This document shows positions 26,270 to 33,676 of a stretch of 64,000 nucleotides of DNA, in pieces (positions within the stretch are counted from its first letter, which is position 1; every line of letters begins with the position of its first letter). Position numbers and translations under genes: made by a program. This DNA is from an uncultured Hyphomonadaceae bacterium. Lineage in GTDB: Bacteria; Pseudomonadota; Alphaproteobacteria; Caulobacterales; Hyphomonadaceae. The DNA is taken from contig CALKFG010000002.1 in NCBI GenBank assembly GCA_938084575.1, positions 124,001 through 188,000 of the forward strand, written 5' to 3'. The notes under the pieces were generated by a model. It was not told where the DNA came from, ran no database searches, and was given only the letters and a program-made list of their open reading frames with translations.

Positions 26270-27400
26270 TCAGGCAAGGATGCGGGACACGATTCTTTGC
26301 CAGGCCTCTGCGACCTGATCGGCGTCGCTGTCGGCACTGTTCCAGCCAAAGCTGACACGAATGGCACAGGCCGCGAGGTCGGGATCGACCCGCATGGCAT
26401 CGAGCACCGTCGACCGGGCAACCTTGCCGCTGGAGCAGGCGGCACCGGAAGAAACCGCGACGCCATCCAGGTCGAGAGCCATCATCTGGCTTTCGGACCG
26501 GACCCCCGGCAGCGCGAAATTCGTGGTCTGCGGCAGGCGATCCGCCGCCTGCCCAAAGACCACGATGCCGGCGCTGGCCTGCAGGCGGGCCTCAAGCGCA
26601 TCGCGCAGCGCCCGCAGCCGGGTCATATCGGGCATGTCACGCAGGGCCGCACGCACCGCGGCGCCGAAGCCGGCAAGGCCGGCGACATTTTCCGTCCCGG
26701 ACCGCAGGGACCGCTCCTGTCCGCCCCCGCGGACAACCGGCAGCAGGGGCGCACCCGACCGCACCCACAGCGCCCCGACGCCCTGAGGTCCGCCGATCTT
26801 GTGCGACGACACAGCCAGATAATCGACCTGGAGCAGGCCGACATTGACCGGGATCTTGCCGAGGCCCTGCACGGCATCGCAGTGGATCAGCCCGCCGGCA
26901 TCGCGCACCCGTCCGGCCGCGGCCGCCACGGGCTGGATGACCCCGGTTTCATTATTCGCCAGCATCAGCGCAAGCAGCGGAACGCCCTGCCGGTCCAGAT
27001 CCCATGCCGACAGGATTTGCTGCAGCGCCGCCAGATCGATCACGCCATCGTCGCGGACCCCGACCGGGAGGACCGGCACGCCCGTGGCGGCGGCATTGCG
27101 GGCCACCGCTTCATGCTCAATGGCCGAGACCAGCACAGTGCAGTGCCCTTTCAAGGCGGCCACAGCCCCCACCAGGGCCAGCGCACTGGCCTCGGTGCCA
27201 CCGCCGGTGAACACCACATCCTGATCCCGGGCGCCCAGGGCCGCGGCCACGGCGGACCGGGCCGCCTCGACGGTCTTGCGCGCAGCCCGGCCGGGACCGT
27301 GGACCGAGCTCGGATTGGCGCCGAGGTCGAGCGCAGCCAGCATGGCGGCCCGGGCTTCGGGGCGCAGCGGAGAGGTGGCATTGTGGTCGGCATAGATCAT
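26270..27400 (-). CDS. Cysteine desulfurase, NifS/IscS family
   Basis: A second PLP-dependent desulfurase, distinct from SufS. The 376-residue protein begins MIYADHNATSPLRPEA. It has the PLP-binding Lys201 in VSSHKIGGPQGVGALWV, Asp175 in HCDAVQGLGK, and catalytic Cys322 in SSGAACSSGKVARS, the long-loop group I (NifS/IscS) pattern. An upstream in-frame start at 27475 would add 25 unrelated residues. In many alphaproteobacteria a gene like this lies just upstream of sufB in the same direction. Here a divergent lipoprotein gene separates the two. It could feed SUF, tRNA thiolation or other sulfur acceptors; the sequence does not decide. Confidence 0.92.
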   Translation of the reverse strand: MIYADHNATSPLRPEARAAMLAALDLGANPSSVHGPGRAARKTVEAARSAVAAALGARDQDVVFTGGGTEASALALVGAVAALKGHCTVLVSAIEHEAVARNAAATGVPVLPVGVRDDGVIDLAALQQILSAWDLDRQGVPLLALMLANNETGVIQPVAAAAGRVRDAGGLIHCDAVQGLGKIPVNVGLLQVDYLAVSSHKIGGPQGVGALWVRSGAPLLPVVRGGGQERSLRSGTENVAGLAGFGAAVRAALRDMPDMTRLRALRDALEARLQASAGIVVFGQAADRLPQTTNFALPGVRSESQMMALDLDGVAVSSGAACSSGKVARSTVLDAMRVDPDLAACAIRVSFGWNSADSDADQVAEAWQRIVSRILA

Positions 27401-27537
27401 GGCCGAGCTATAGCATTGCCCGTCGCGAATGAGGAGAGGGCGCATGACAGGCCCGGGCTGCAGAAAAATTTGCATTCCGGCCTCGAGATCGCCTATGAGC
27501 CCCTCAACACACCTGTAACAGATCGAGGCATGGCATT

Positions 27538-28293
27538 ATGGCCGAACTCCTTATTCCCGGCCCTCAGGGCCGGATCGAAGCCCGGTACACCCCACCCCCG
27601 CATGAAGGGGCCTCTATCGCCCTGATCCTGCATCCGCACCCGCGCGCCGGCGGCACGATGCAGGACCCGGTCACCATTCGCCTGTACCAGATGTTCGAAG
27701 CCAAGGGATTTGGCGTCCTGCGGTTCAATACGCGCGGCGTCGGACGTTCGCAGGGCACCTATGACCAGGGCATCGGCGAACTCGAAGATGCCGCCTTTGT
27801 CATGGATTATATGGAAAACCTCTGGGAAAGCCCCCGCTATGTCTGGTGCGCCGGCTACAGTTTCGGCGCCTGGATCACGCTGCAATTGCTGATGCGGCGT
27901 CCCGAGCTCGACGGCTTCCTGGCGATTGCGCCGCCCGCCAATCATTATGATTTCTCTTTCCTCGCCCCATGCCCGGCCTCTGGCCTGATCATTTCCGGCG
28001 AGAATGATGCCATTTCGAAGCCGAGCGATATTGAGCGCGCTCTGACCAAGGTCCGGATCCAGAAGGGGGAATCGATCGAACGGTCGACCGTCGATGGAGC
28101 CAACCACTTCTTCACTGGCCGGCATGAAGAGCTCATGGACATTTGCGAAGCCTATGTCGACCGCCGCCTGATCGATGATGAGGAGAAGCTGCGCCGCGAA
28201 GCCGAGGCGGCCGCAGCCAAGTCGGGGTCCCGCAAGCCCCCGCTGCCCCGCGCCATGCCGATCAGTCCGGAAGATAACGACCCGCTGGCCTGA
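27538..28293 (+). CDS. Alpha/beta hydrolase of the COG2945 type
   Basis: A 251-residue cytoplasmic hydrolase. The nucleophile is Ser108 in CAGYSFGAWI, with Asp157 (SGENDAI) and His190 (DGANHFF) completing the triad. The HPHPRAGGTMQDPVT segment near the N-terminus and RFNTRGVGRSQG are characteristic of this small subfamily. The physiological substrate is unknown. The C-terminal 40 residues are charged and proline-rich and probably disordered. A member of this family often neighbours the NifS-type desulfurase and suf genes in alphaproteobacteria, and here it is divergent from that desulfurase. Confidence 0.85.
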   Translation: MAELLIPGPQGRIEARYTPPPHEGASIALILHPHPRAGGTMQDPVTIRLYQMFEAKGFGVLRFNTRGVGRSQGTYDQGIGELEDAAFVMDYMENLWESPRYVWCAGYSFGAWITLQLLMRRPELDGFLAIAPPANHYDFSFLAPCPASGLIISGENDAISKPSDIERALTKVRIQKGESIERSTVDGANHFFTGRHEELMDICEAYVDRRLIDDEEKLRREAEAAAAKSGSRKPPLPRAMPISPEDNDPLA

Positions 28294-28303
28294 GCCCGCC
28301 CAG

Positions 28304-28326
28304 GCGGCCCCTGAATGCGGGGCCGC
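28304..28326. terminator. Bidirectional hairpin between convergent genes
   Basis: An 8-bp perfect inverted repeat (GCGGCCCC with GGGGCCGC, loop TGAATGC) fills most of the 33 bases between the stops of the alpha/beta hydrolase and the acyl-CoA synthetase. There is no T-run on either side, so termination would rely on the strong stem alone or on Rho. Confidence 0.45.
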
Positions 28327-29943
28327 TCAGCTGTCGGGCGTGTAAAGGCCGGCCTCGAAGCCTTCCTGCAGCTTGAACCTCTGGATCTTGCCCGATCCGG
28401 TCAGCGGCCAGTCGTCGACCCAGATCCAGAAAGCCGGGGTCTTCTGCGGCGACAGGCGGTCCCGGACAAAGGCTTTCAGCTCAGCCGGGGTCGGGCGCTG
28501 CGCGGCTGAGCCCCCCCGCATAAAGCAGGCGACCTGTTCGCCCCATTTCTCATCAGGAATGCCGACAATGGCGATTTCTTCAATCGCCTCATGCTCCAGC
28601 ATGGCATTCTCGATCTCGGCCGGAAACAAATTCTCGCCGCCGCGGATAATCATCTCTTTGACGCGCCCGGTTATCCGGACATAGCCACGACGATCCATGC
28701 GACCAAGATCGCCGGTATGAAGCCAGCCCTCGGCATCAATCGCGGCGGCCGTCGCGTCGGGATTGTCATTATAGCCGGTCATCACGTGATAGCCTCTGGT
28801 ACAGATCTCGCCCTGCGTATCGACCGGCAGGACCTGATGAGTCCGGGGATCACGGATCGATACATCAACATGCGGTACGGGCTGGCCGATGGTCTGGGTC
28901 AGGTCTTCCAGCGAATCCTCGAACCAGCACTGCGTGATCACCGGCGACGTCTCGGTCTGACCATAAACGATCTGGATCGGCGCACCGAGCACGGCCTGGG
29001 CTTTGCGGCAGAGGTCCGGCGCCACCATCGACCCACCGGACATGATGCGCTGCACCGAGGACACGTCGGTCTGTTTGGCCTGAACCGCCTCAATCAGGGC
29101 GACCAGCATGGTCGGAACGCCAAGGACGAATTTCGTTTTCTCGCGCGCAATCACATCGGCGATCATCTCGGGGTCAAACACCGGGGCCAGAAACATGGTC
29201 GCGCCGACACCCAGCCCGCCAAGGACAAGGATGGCACAGCCGGTGGTGTGGAACAGGGGCATATTATGCACGAAGCTGTCCCCGGCGCAGACCCCGGCCC
29301 GGGTCATCGTATCGATGCCGTTGCGGACCAGCCCATTATGATGAAGCAGCGCGCCCTTGGGAAAGCCGGTGGTGCCGCTGGTATATTGGATCTGGACCGG
29401 GTCCGCGGGATCCGGCGCGCGCAGGGCACCCTGATCGGCGCCGGCAAACAGGGCGGCATGATCGGTCAGGCAAATCCGGTGGTGAATGGCGGGGATGTCA
29501 TCGCAAACCGCGTGGGCGATCTCTCCCATCGGATTGCCACGAAACGCCTCGACATAATAGAGGGCTTCGGACCGTGACTGCTCCAGCACATATTTCAATT
29601 CGCGCTTCTGATAGGCTGGATTGACCGTGACCAGGACAAGCCCGGCCAGGCCACAGGCGAGCTCCAGCAGCACCCATTCCGGCACATTATTGGCATAGAC
29701 CGCAATCCGGCTGCCCTCGGCATGTCTGTGCGCCAGCGCCCTGGCCAGCCGCTCACTGTCGGCAAGCAGCTCGGCAAAAGACCAGCTCTTCAGGATCGTG
29801 CCATCATAGTCCAGGGCGTTCAGGGCCGGCTGGTCCGGCGCACGCTCGACCGAGGCCCGCAGCATGGCCCCCATGGTCAGCGGGGCCGGCGCGCGCCCGC
29901 CTTGGGCCGGAACATAGGAGTCGGTCAAATTCAGCGTATACAT
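28327..29943 (-). CDS. AMP-binding acyl-CoA synthetase (FadD-like)
   Basis: Activates a fatty or aryl acid to its CoA thioester through an acyl-adenylate. The 538-residue protein has the phosphate-binding motif YTSGTTGFPKGALL (187-200), IVYGQTETSPVITQ, GYNDNPDATAAAIDAEGWLHTGDLG (A8/A7 region), VKEMIIRGGENLFP and the C-terminal catalytic lysine in LTGSGKIQRFKL. Chain specificity cannot be read off; it resembles medium/long-chain FadD-like or acetoacetate-synthetase-like members. The start at 29943 (MYTLNLTDSYVP) is preferred over a much earlier in-frame ATG at 30360, which would cross the M20 peptidase gene. Confidence 0.92.
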   Translation of the reverse strand: MYTLNLTDSYVPAQGGRAPAPLTMGAMLRASVERAPDQPALNALDYDGTILKSWSFAELLADSERLARALAHRHAEGSRIAVYANNVPEWVLLELACGLAGLVLVTVNPAYQKRELKYVLEQSRSEALYYVEAFRGNPMGEIAHAVCDDIPAIHHRICLTDHAALFAGADQGALRAPDPADPVQIQYTSGTTGFPKGALLHHNGLVRNGIDTMTRAGVCAGDSFVHNMPLFHTTGCAILVLGGLGVGATMFLAPVFDPEMIADVIAREKTKFVLGVPTMLVALIEAVQAKQTDVSSVQRIMSGGSMVAPDLCRKAQAVLGAPIQIVYGQTETSPVITQCWFEDSLEDLTQTIGQPVPHVDVSIRDPRTHQVLPVDTQGEICTRGYHVMTGYNDNPDATAAAIDAEGWLHTGDLGRMDRRGYVRITGRVKEMIIRGGENLFPAEIENAMLEHEAIEEIAIVGIPDEKWGEQVACFMRGGSAAQRPTPAELKAFVRDRLSPQKTPAFWIWVDDWPLTGSGKIQRFKLQEGFEAGLYTPDS

Positions 29944-30006
29944 GGGGCCTCCGGTGTGTCTCGACGGGAAGACTAGACAAAACATCGCCCCCTGTCTTGC
30001 GTTTTG

Positions 30007-30075
30007 GCCGCCGGCCGGGCGGCGGATATGCGGCAAGGTTTCCCTTGCGGCTGGCTTGCGTCTTGAACCAGACGC
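30007..30075 (+). promoter_or_regulatory. Three tandem hairpins upstream of the M20 peptidase gene
   Basis: The 178-base gap between the divergent acyl-CoA synthetase and M20 peptidase genes holds three close perfect hairpins: GCCGCC/GGCGGC (30007-30023), GCAAGG/CCTTGC with a 4-base loop (30033-30048), and GCGTCT/AGACGC with a 6-base loop (30058-30075). They could form a structured leader for the peptidase or mark a repressor site. I match them to no known riboswitch. The start codon is preceded by GAGG and a run of seven T. Confidence 0.35.
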
Positions 30076-30121
30076 TTCACTATTGTCCCTCGCCCTGATG
30101 GTTTTTTGACGAGGTTTTTTT

Positions 30122-31492
30122 ATGTCCCGCTCCACCTTACGTGCCGCCCTGATCGGCCTGTCGGTTTCTGCCCTTGCCCTTGGCGCGGAGGCCGACGCCG
30201 AGTCCCGTCCCCAGCCGGGCGATCCGCTGAGCGAAATATACACCTGGATGCACGCCAATCCGGAACTGTCACTGAAGGAGGCGCAGTCCTCTCTGCTGCT
30301 TGCCGAGGAGCTGGCCGCTTTGGGATTCGAGGTCACGACGGGGCTTGGCGACAGCTTCACCCGGCAAAAGGCCGAAACCGAATATGGCGTCGTCCGCGAC
30401 GGGGTTGGCGGCTATGGCGTCGTCGGCGTTCTGCGCAATGGCCCCGGTCCCACGGTCATGATCCGGACCGACACCGATGCCCTGCCCGTGGCGGAACGGA
30501 CCGGCCTGCCCTACGCGTCCGAAAAGATAGATATGACCTGGACCGGTGTCACCAATGGCGTGATGCACGCCTGCGGGCATGATATTCACATGACCAGCTG
30601 GATCGGCACAGCCCGCCAGCTTGCCGCGCAGCGCGCGGCCTGGTCCGGCACTCTGGTGATGATTGCCCAGCCGGCTGAAGAGCTTGGTCTGGGCGCGCTG
30701 GCCATGCTCAGCGACGGCCTGTTCGAGCGCTTCCCGGTACCCGATTATAATCTGGCCCTGCATGTCGATGCGTCCCTGCCGGCCGGACAGGTGGCGTTTA
30801 TTCCGGGCTTTGCCATGGCCAATGTCGACAGCGTCGACATCACGCTCAAAGGTGTTGGGGGCCACGGCGCCTATCCCCATCTGGCGCGGGACCCGATCGC
30901 GGCCGGCGCCGCGCTGGTGACCGCCCTGCAGACGCTGGTGTCCCGCAATGTCGATCCGCAGCGGGCGGGTGTCGTGACCGTCGGATCCTTCCAGGCCGGC
31001 GCCAAGCACAATATCATTCCCGGTCAGGCCAAGCTTCTCCTGACCGTGCGGTCTTATGATGAAGAGACCCGCACGACCTTGCTCGACGGTATTCGCCGGA
31101 TTGCCGAGGGCCAGTCAGCCACCTTCGGGCTTGCGCCGCCAGACATCTTTGTCGAGCCGGATGGCACGCCCGCCGTCTACAATGATCCGGCGCTGGCCGA
31201 ACGTACCCGCAGGGTTGCGATCACCGCGCTGGGGGCCGACCGGGTGGAGAGCAAGGACCCGGTCATGGGGGGCGAGGACTTTGCCCGCTATGGTCGCACG
31301 CAGGAGGATATTCCGGGCGTCCTGTTCTGGCTCGGGGCGGTTGAGCCGGACCTGTTTGCCCGGGCGCAGAATGGCCCCTTGCCCCTGCCCTCCCTGCACT
31401 CACCCTTTTTCGCGCCGGACTATGGTCCCGCCATCGAAACCGGCACCGAAACCATGACCCGGCTTGCCCTCGACCTGCTGCAAGAGGGGTAA
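30122..31492 (+). CDS. Secreted M20-family amidohydrolase/carboxypeptidase
   Basis: Zinc-dependent hydrolase of the M20D aminoacylase/amidohydrolase type, 456 residues, with an N-terminal signal peptide (hydrophobic residues 6-21, cut probably near AEA) that sends it to the periplasm. Metal and catalytic motifs are IRTDTDALPV (about 114-123), NGVMHACGHDIHMT (145-158, with Cys151 and His153), the PAEE pair at 184-187, and MGGEDFARYG near the C-terminus. The GHGAYPHLARDPIAAGAALV dimerisation-domain segment is typical. Related enzymes cleave N-acyl amino acids, aminobenzoyl-glutamate or peptides; which applies is unclear. Confidence 0.92.
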   Translation: MSRSTLRAALIGLSVSALALGAEADAESRPQPGDPLSEIYTWMHANPELSLKEAQSSLLLAEELAALGFEVTTGLGDSFTRQKAETEYGVVRDGVGGYGVVGVLRNGPGPTVMIRTDTDALPVAERTGLPYASEKIDMTWTGVTNGVMHACGHDIHMTSWIGTARQLAAQRAAWSGTLVMIAQPAEELGLGALAMLSDGLFERFPVPDYNLALHVDASLPAGQVAFIPGFAMANVDSVDITLKGVGGHGAYPHLARDPIAAGAALVTALQTLVSRNVDPQRAGVVTVGSFQAGAKHNIIPGQAKLLLTVRSYDEETRTTLLDGIRRIAEGQSATFGLAPPDIFVEPDGTPAVYNDPALAERTRRVAITALGADRVESKDPVMGGEDFARYGRTQEDIPGVLFWLGAVEPDLFARAQNGPLPLPSLHSPFFAPDYGPAIETGTETMTRLALDLLQEG

Positions 31493-31510
31493 GCGGGTCA
31501 CCCCAGGCGG

Positions 31511-31557
31511 GCCCGGCGGCAGCTATGCCCGCAGGGGCCTGGGATGTGCCGCCGGGC
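31511..31557. repeat. 11-bp perfect inverted repeat
   Basis: GCCCGGCGGCA (31511-31521) is repeated in inverse as TGCCGCCGGGC (31547-31557) with 25 bases between. It lies in the 163-base gap between the M20 peptidase and nitroreductase genes. There is no T-run after it. It could be a terminator without a U-tract, a repetitive extragenic palindrome, or a protein site. No second copy was noticed in the window. Confidence 0.45.
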
Positions 31558-31655
31558 TGCCGTGCCGAAGCCGCCTGGCAACCGCCCTGCTACCGCCGCG
31601 AGACCCCTTTCCTTCCGGCCCTGTCCCGCTACTGTCCTGCACAGGAGGACATGAC

Positions 31656-32327
31656 ATGCAGGTCACCGACGCGGTCAAAAGGCGGGCTTCCGTCCGCGCT
31701 TATCTCGACACACCGATCTCTGAAGCCGAGATCCGGGACTGGCTGACACAGGCGCAGAGAGCGCCCTCTGGCGGCAATCTTCAGCCCTGGCGGGTGATTG
31801 TCCTGTCCGGACCGGAGCGTCTGGCGGTGATTGATCTCGCCGCAGAGGTTCTGGCCGGCCAGCCCGGGGGAGAGCCTACGGATCGTCCGATCTACCCGCC
31901 AGAGATTACCGATGTCCAGAAAACCCGCCGGTTCCGGGTCGGTGAAATGATGTATGACCAGCTCGGAATTCCCCGTGACGACAAGGGTGCCCGGCGCAAA
32001 TGGTTTGCCCGGAACTTCCAGTTCTTTGATGCCCCCGTGGCCGTCTTTTTCATCCTCGACGAACGGGTTGGCCACGGCCAGTGGGCGCATACGGGCATGT
32101 TCATGCAGACCCTTGCGCTGCTGGCGACGGCCCGTGGCTGGGGCACCTGCATGCAGGAATGCTGGGGCATTCTGCGGCCCAGCCTGAAGGCCCATTTTGG
32201 CCTGGCGCCACATGAAATGGTTTATTGTGGCATGGCGCTGGGGCACCCTGATCCGGATGCCGCGGTCAATGCCCTCTACACGGAACGTGCCGAGCTGGAG
32301 GAATTTGCCGAGCTGCGCGGGTTCTGA
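31656..32327 (+). CDS. Nitroreductase family protein
   Basis: FMN-dependent oxidoreductase fold, 223 residues. It opens with AVKRRASVRAYLDTPISEAE and has QAPSGGNLQPW-type flavin contacts (AQRAPSGGNLQPWRVIVL), FMQTLALLATARGWGTCMQECW and a CGMALGHPDPDAAVN end, all typical of the nitroreductase superfamily. The natural substrate (quinone, nitroaromatic or enone) is not shown by sequence. The start at 31656 has an excellent AGGAGG site 7 bases upstream. An earlier in-frame start at 31464 would overlap the M20 gene and was rejected. Confidence 0.92.
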   Translation: MQVTDAVKRRASVRAYLDTPISEAEIRDWLTQAQRAPSGGNLQPWRVIVLSGPERLAVIDLAAEVLAGQPGGEPTDRPIYPPEITDVQKTRRFRVGEMMYDQLGIPRDDKGARRKWFARNFQFFDAPVAVFFILDERVGHGQWAHTGMFMQTLALLATARGWGTCMQECWGILRPSLKAHFGLAPHEMVYCGMALGHPDPDAAVNALYTERAELEEFAELRGF

Positions 32328-32429
32328 GCGCGTCGCCCAGCTGCCAGCCAGCGGAATGTCCCGATTGCCCACACCTTTTGGGGACAGGCGGGATGACGCC
32401 CGGCAGAAATCCCGGTATCGCTCTGCGGC

Positions 32430-33209
32430 ATGAAGATAGCCACATGGAACGTGAACTCGATCAAAGCCCGCCTGCCCATGGTGGTCGACGTGCTGCAACA
32501 GATGGCCTGCGACGTCGTCTGCCTGCAGGAAATCAAGTGCGAGACCAACAGCTTTCCTTATCTGGAGATCGAGGAGCTGGGATATCATTGCGAAGTGCTT
32601 GGCCAGAAAAGTTATAATGGCGTCGCCCTGTTGTCCAAATACCCTGTCGACGACGTCCAGCTGGGCCTGCCCGGCGATCCTGAGGACGACCAGGCCCGGT
32701 ATATTGAGGCGCTGATCTGCTGCGATCGGCCGGTCCGGGTCGGGGGCCTTTACCTGCCGAATGGAAATCCGGCGCCGGGCCCGAAATATGACTACAAGAT
32801 GGCCTGGATGGCGCGGCTGCACCAGCATGCCCTGCACCGTCTGGCCGACGAAGAGGCTGTCATCCTCTGCGGCGATTACAATACGATTCCTCGCGATGAG
32901 GATTGCTGGGATGCCGCTGTCTGGCAGGATGACGCCCTGGCCCTGCCGGAGACCCGCGCGGCCTTCCGGGCCCTGAAACATGCCGGCTATGCCGAGGCGT
33001 TCGAACTGATGGACAACCGGGCGCACCAATACACCTTCTGGGACTATCAGGGTGGCGCCTTTAACAAGGATCACGGCATTCGCATTGATCACCACCTGCT
33101 CAGCCCGCTGGCCGCCGACCGGCTGGTCGGTCACGACATTTACCGCAAGGCCCGGGGCCTCACCAAGCCCTCAGACCATGTTCCGGTAATTGTCGACATC
33201 GCGGATTAA
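32430..33209 (+). CDS. xth: Exodeoxyribonuclease III (AP endonuclease)
   Basis: Base-excision-repair nuclease that cuts DNA at abasic sites and trims 3' ends. The 259-residue protein has the full EEP-family active site: Asn in MKIATWNVNSIKARL, Glu34 in CLQEIKC, ILCGDYNTIPRDEDCWD, and Asp249/His250 in KPSDHVPV. The segment GVALLSKYP is also typical. Length matches E. coli XthA (268). It is convergent with the small periplasmic-protein gene at 33211, with one base between the two stops. Confidence 0.95.
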   Translation: MKIATWNVNSIKARLPMVVDVLQQMACDVVCLQEIKCETNSFPYLEIEELGYHCEVLGQKSYNGVALLSKYPVDDVQLGLPGDPEDDQARYIEALICCDRPVRVGGLYLPNGNPAPGPKYDYKMAWMARLHQHALHRLADEEAVILCGDYNTIPRDEDCWDAAVWQDDALALPETRAAFRALKHAGYAEAFELMDNRAHQYTFWDYQGGAFNKDHGIRIDHHLLSPLAADRLVGHDIYRKARGLTKPSDHVPVIVDIAD

Positions 33210-33210
33210 T

Positions 33211-33600
33211 CTATCCCCGACGGCGGCTGCACACCTGATTGTAGCGCCCCACCGCGCCATTTAGCTGCTCGACCTTTGCGCCGAGGGCCGCCTGAAGGCT
33301 ATGAAAGGCGGTTTTGAGGGTTTCATAATCGGCTTTGGCCGCATCTGCAGCCGCGGCCTGCGCAGACCCAAAATTACGCTCGGCCTCGGCATTCTCCCAG
33401 GTCTCTCCCGAAAGTTCGGTTTTTTCCGCCAGCCCATCACGCTGGACCCGCAGCGCGACCGCTTCTTCCCTGTGCACCTCGACAGACGCGGCTAGCGCCC
33501 GGCACTCGGCCGGGCTGGACTGCCCCTGCGCCGAAGACACCGGCAGGCTGGTCAGAATGCCCACGCTCAGCAGGCCGGAGATCAAAAGCTTAAACGTCAT
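33211..33600 (-). CDS. Small secreted coiled-coil protein with two cysteines
   Basis: I do not recognise this 129-residue protein. It has a convincing signal peptide (MTFKLLISGLLSVGILTSLP, likely cut after SSA at residue 24). The mature part is almost wholly helical and charged, with Ala/Glu/Lys heptad-like stretches, so a coiled coil is likely. Its only two mature cysteines lie at the ends (Cys33 and Cys124), suggesting a disulfide that staples a helical hairpin. It lies between xth (convergent) and ilvD (same strand, 76 bases away). Codon use matches its neighbours, so I take it as a real gene. Confidence 0.65.
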   Translation of the reverse strand: MTFKLLISGLLSVGILTSLPVSSAQGQSSPAECRALAASVEVHREEAVALRVQRDGLAEKTELSGETWENAEAERNFGSAQAAAADAAKADYETLKTAFHSLQAALGAKVEQLNGAVGRYNQVCSRRRG

Positions 33601-33676
33601 AGACGACTCTTAGGCCTGCTTCTGTGAAGACCAGCTGAACACGCCCGTCTCGGCTTCGCCACAATTTAGCCTTGCC

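Noticed and set aside
26261-27625. A 454-residue plus-strand frame across the NifS-type desulfurase
   Set aside because: The minus strand carries an intact PLP enzyme with Lys201 and Cys322. The plus frame is Gly/Arg/His-rich with no domain.
28327-30360. Long N-terminal extension of the acyl-CoA synthetase
   Set aside because: The extra 139 residues are Arg/Ser-rich, cross the divergent promoter region and enter the M20 peptidase gene. The family N-terminus begins at 29943.
31629-33134. A 501-residue minus-strand frame across the nitroreductase and xth genes
   Set aside because: Both plus-strand genes are complete with active-site motifs. The minus frame spans two unrelated genes and their gap, as a chance open frame would.
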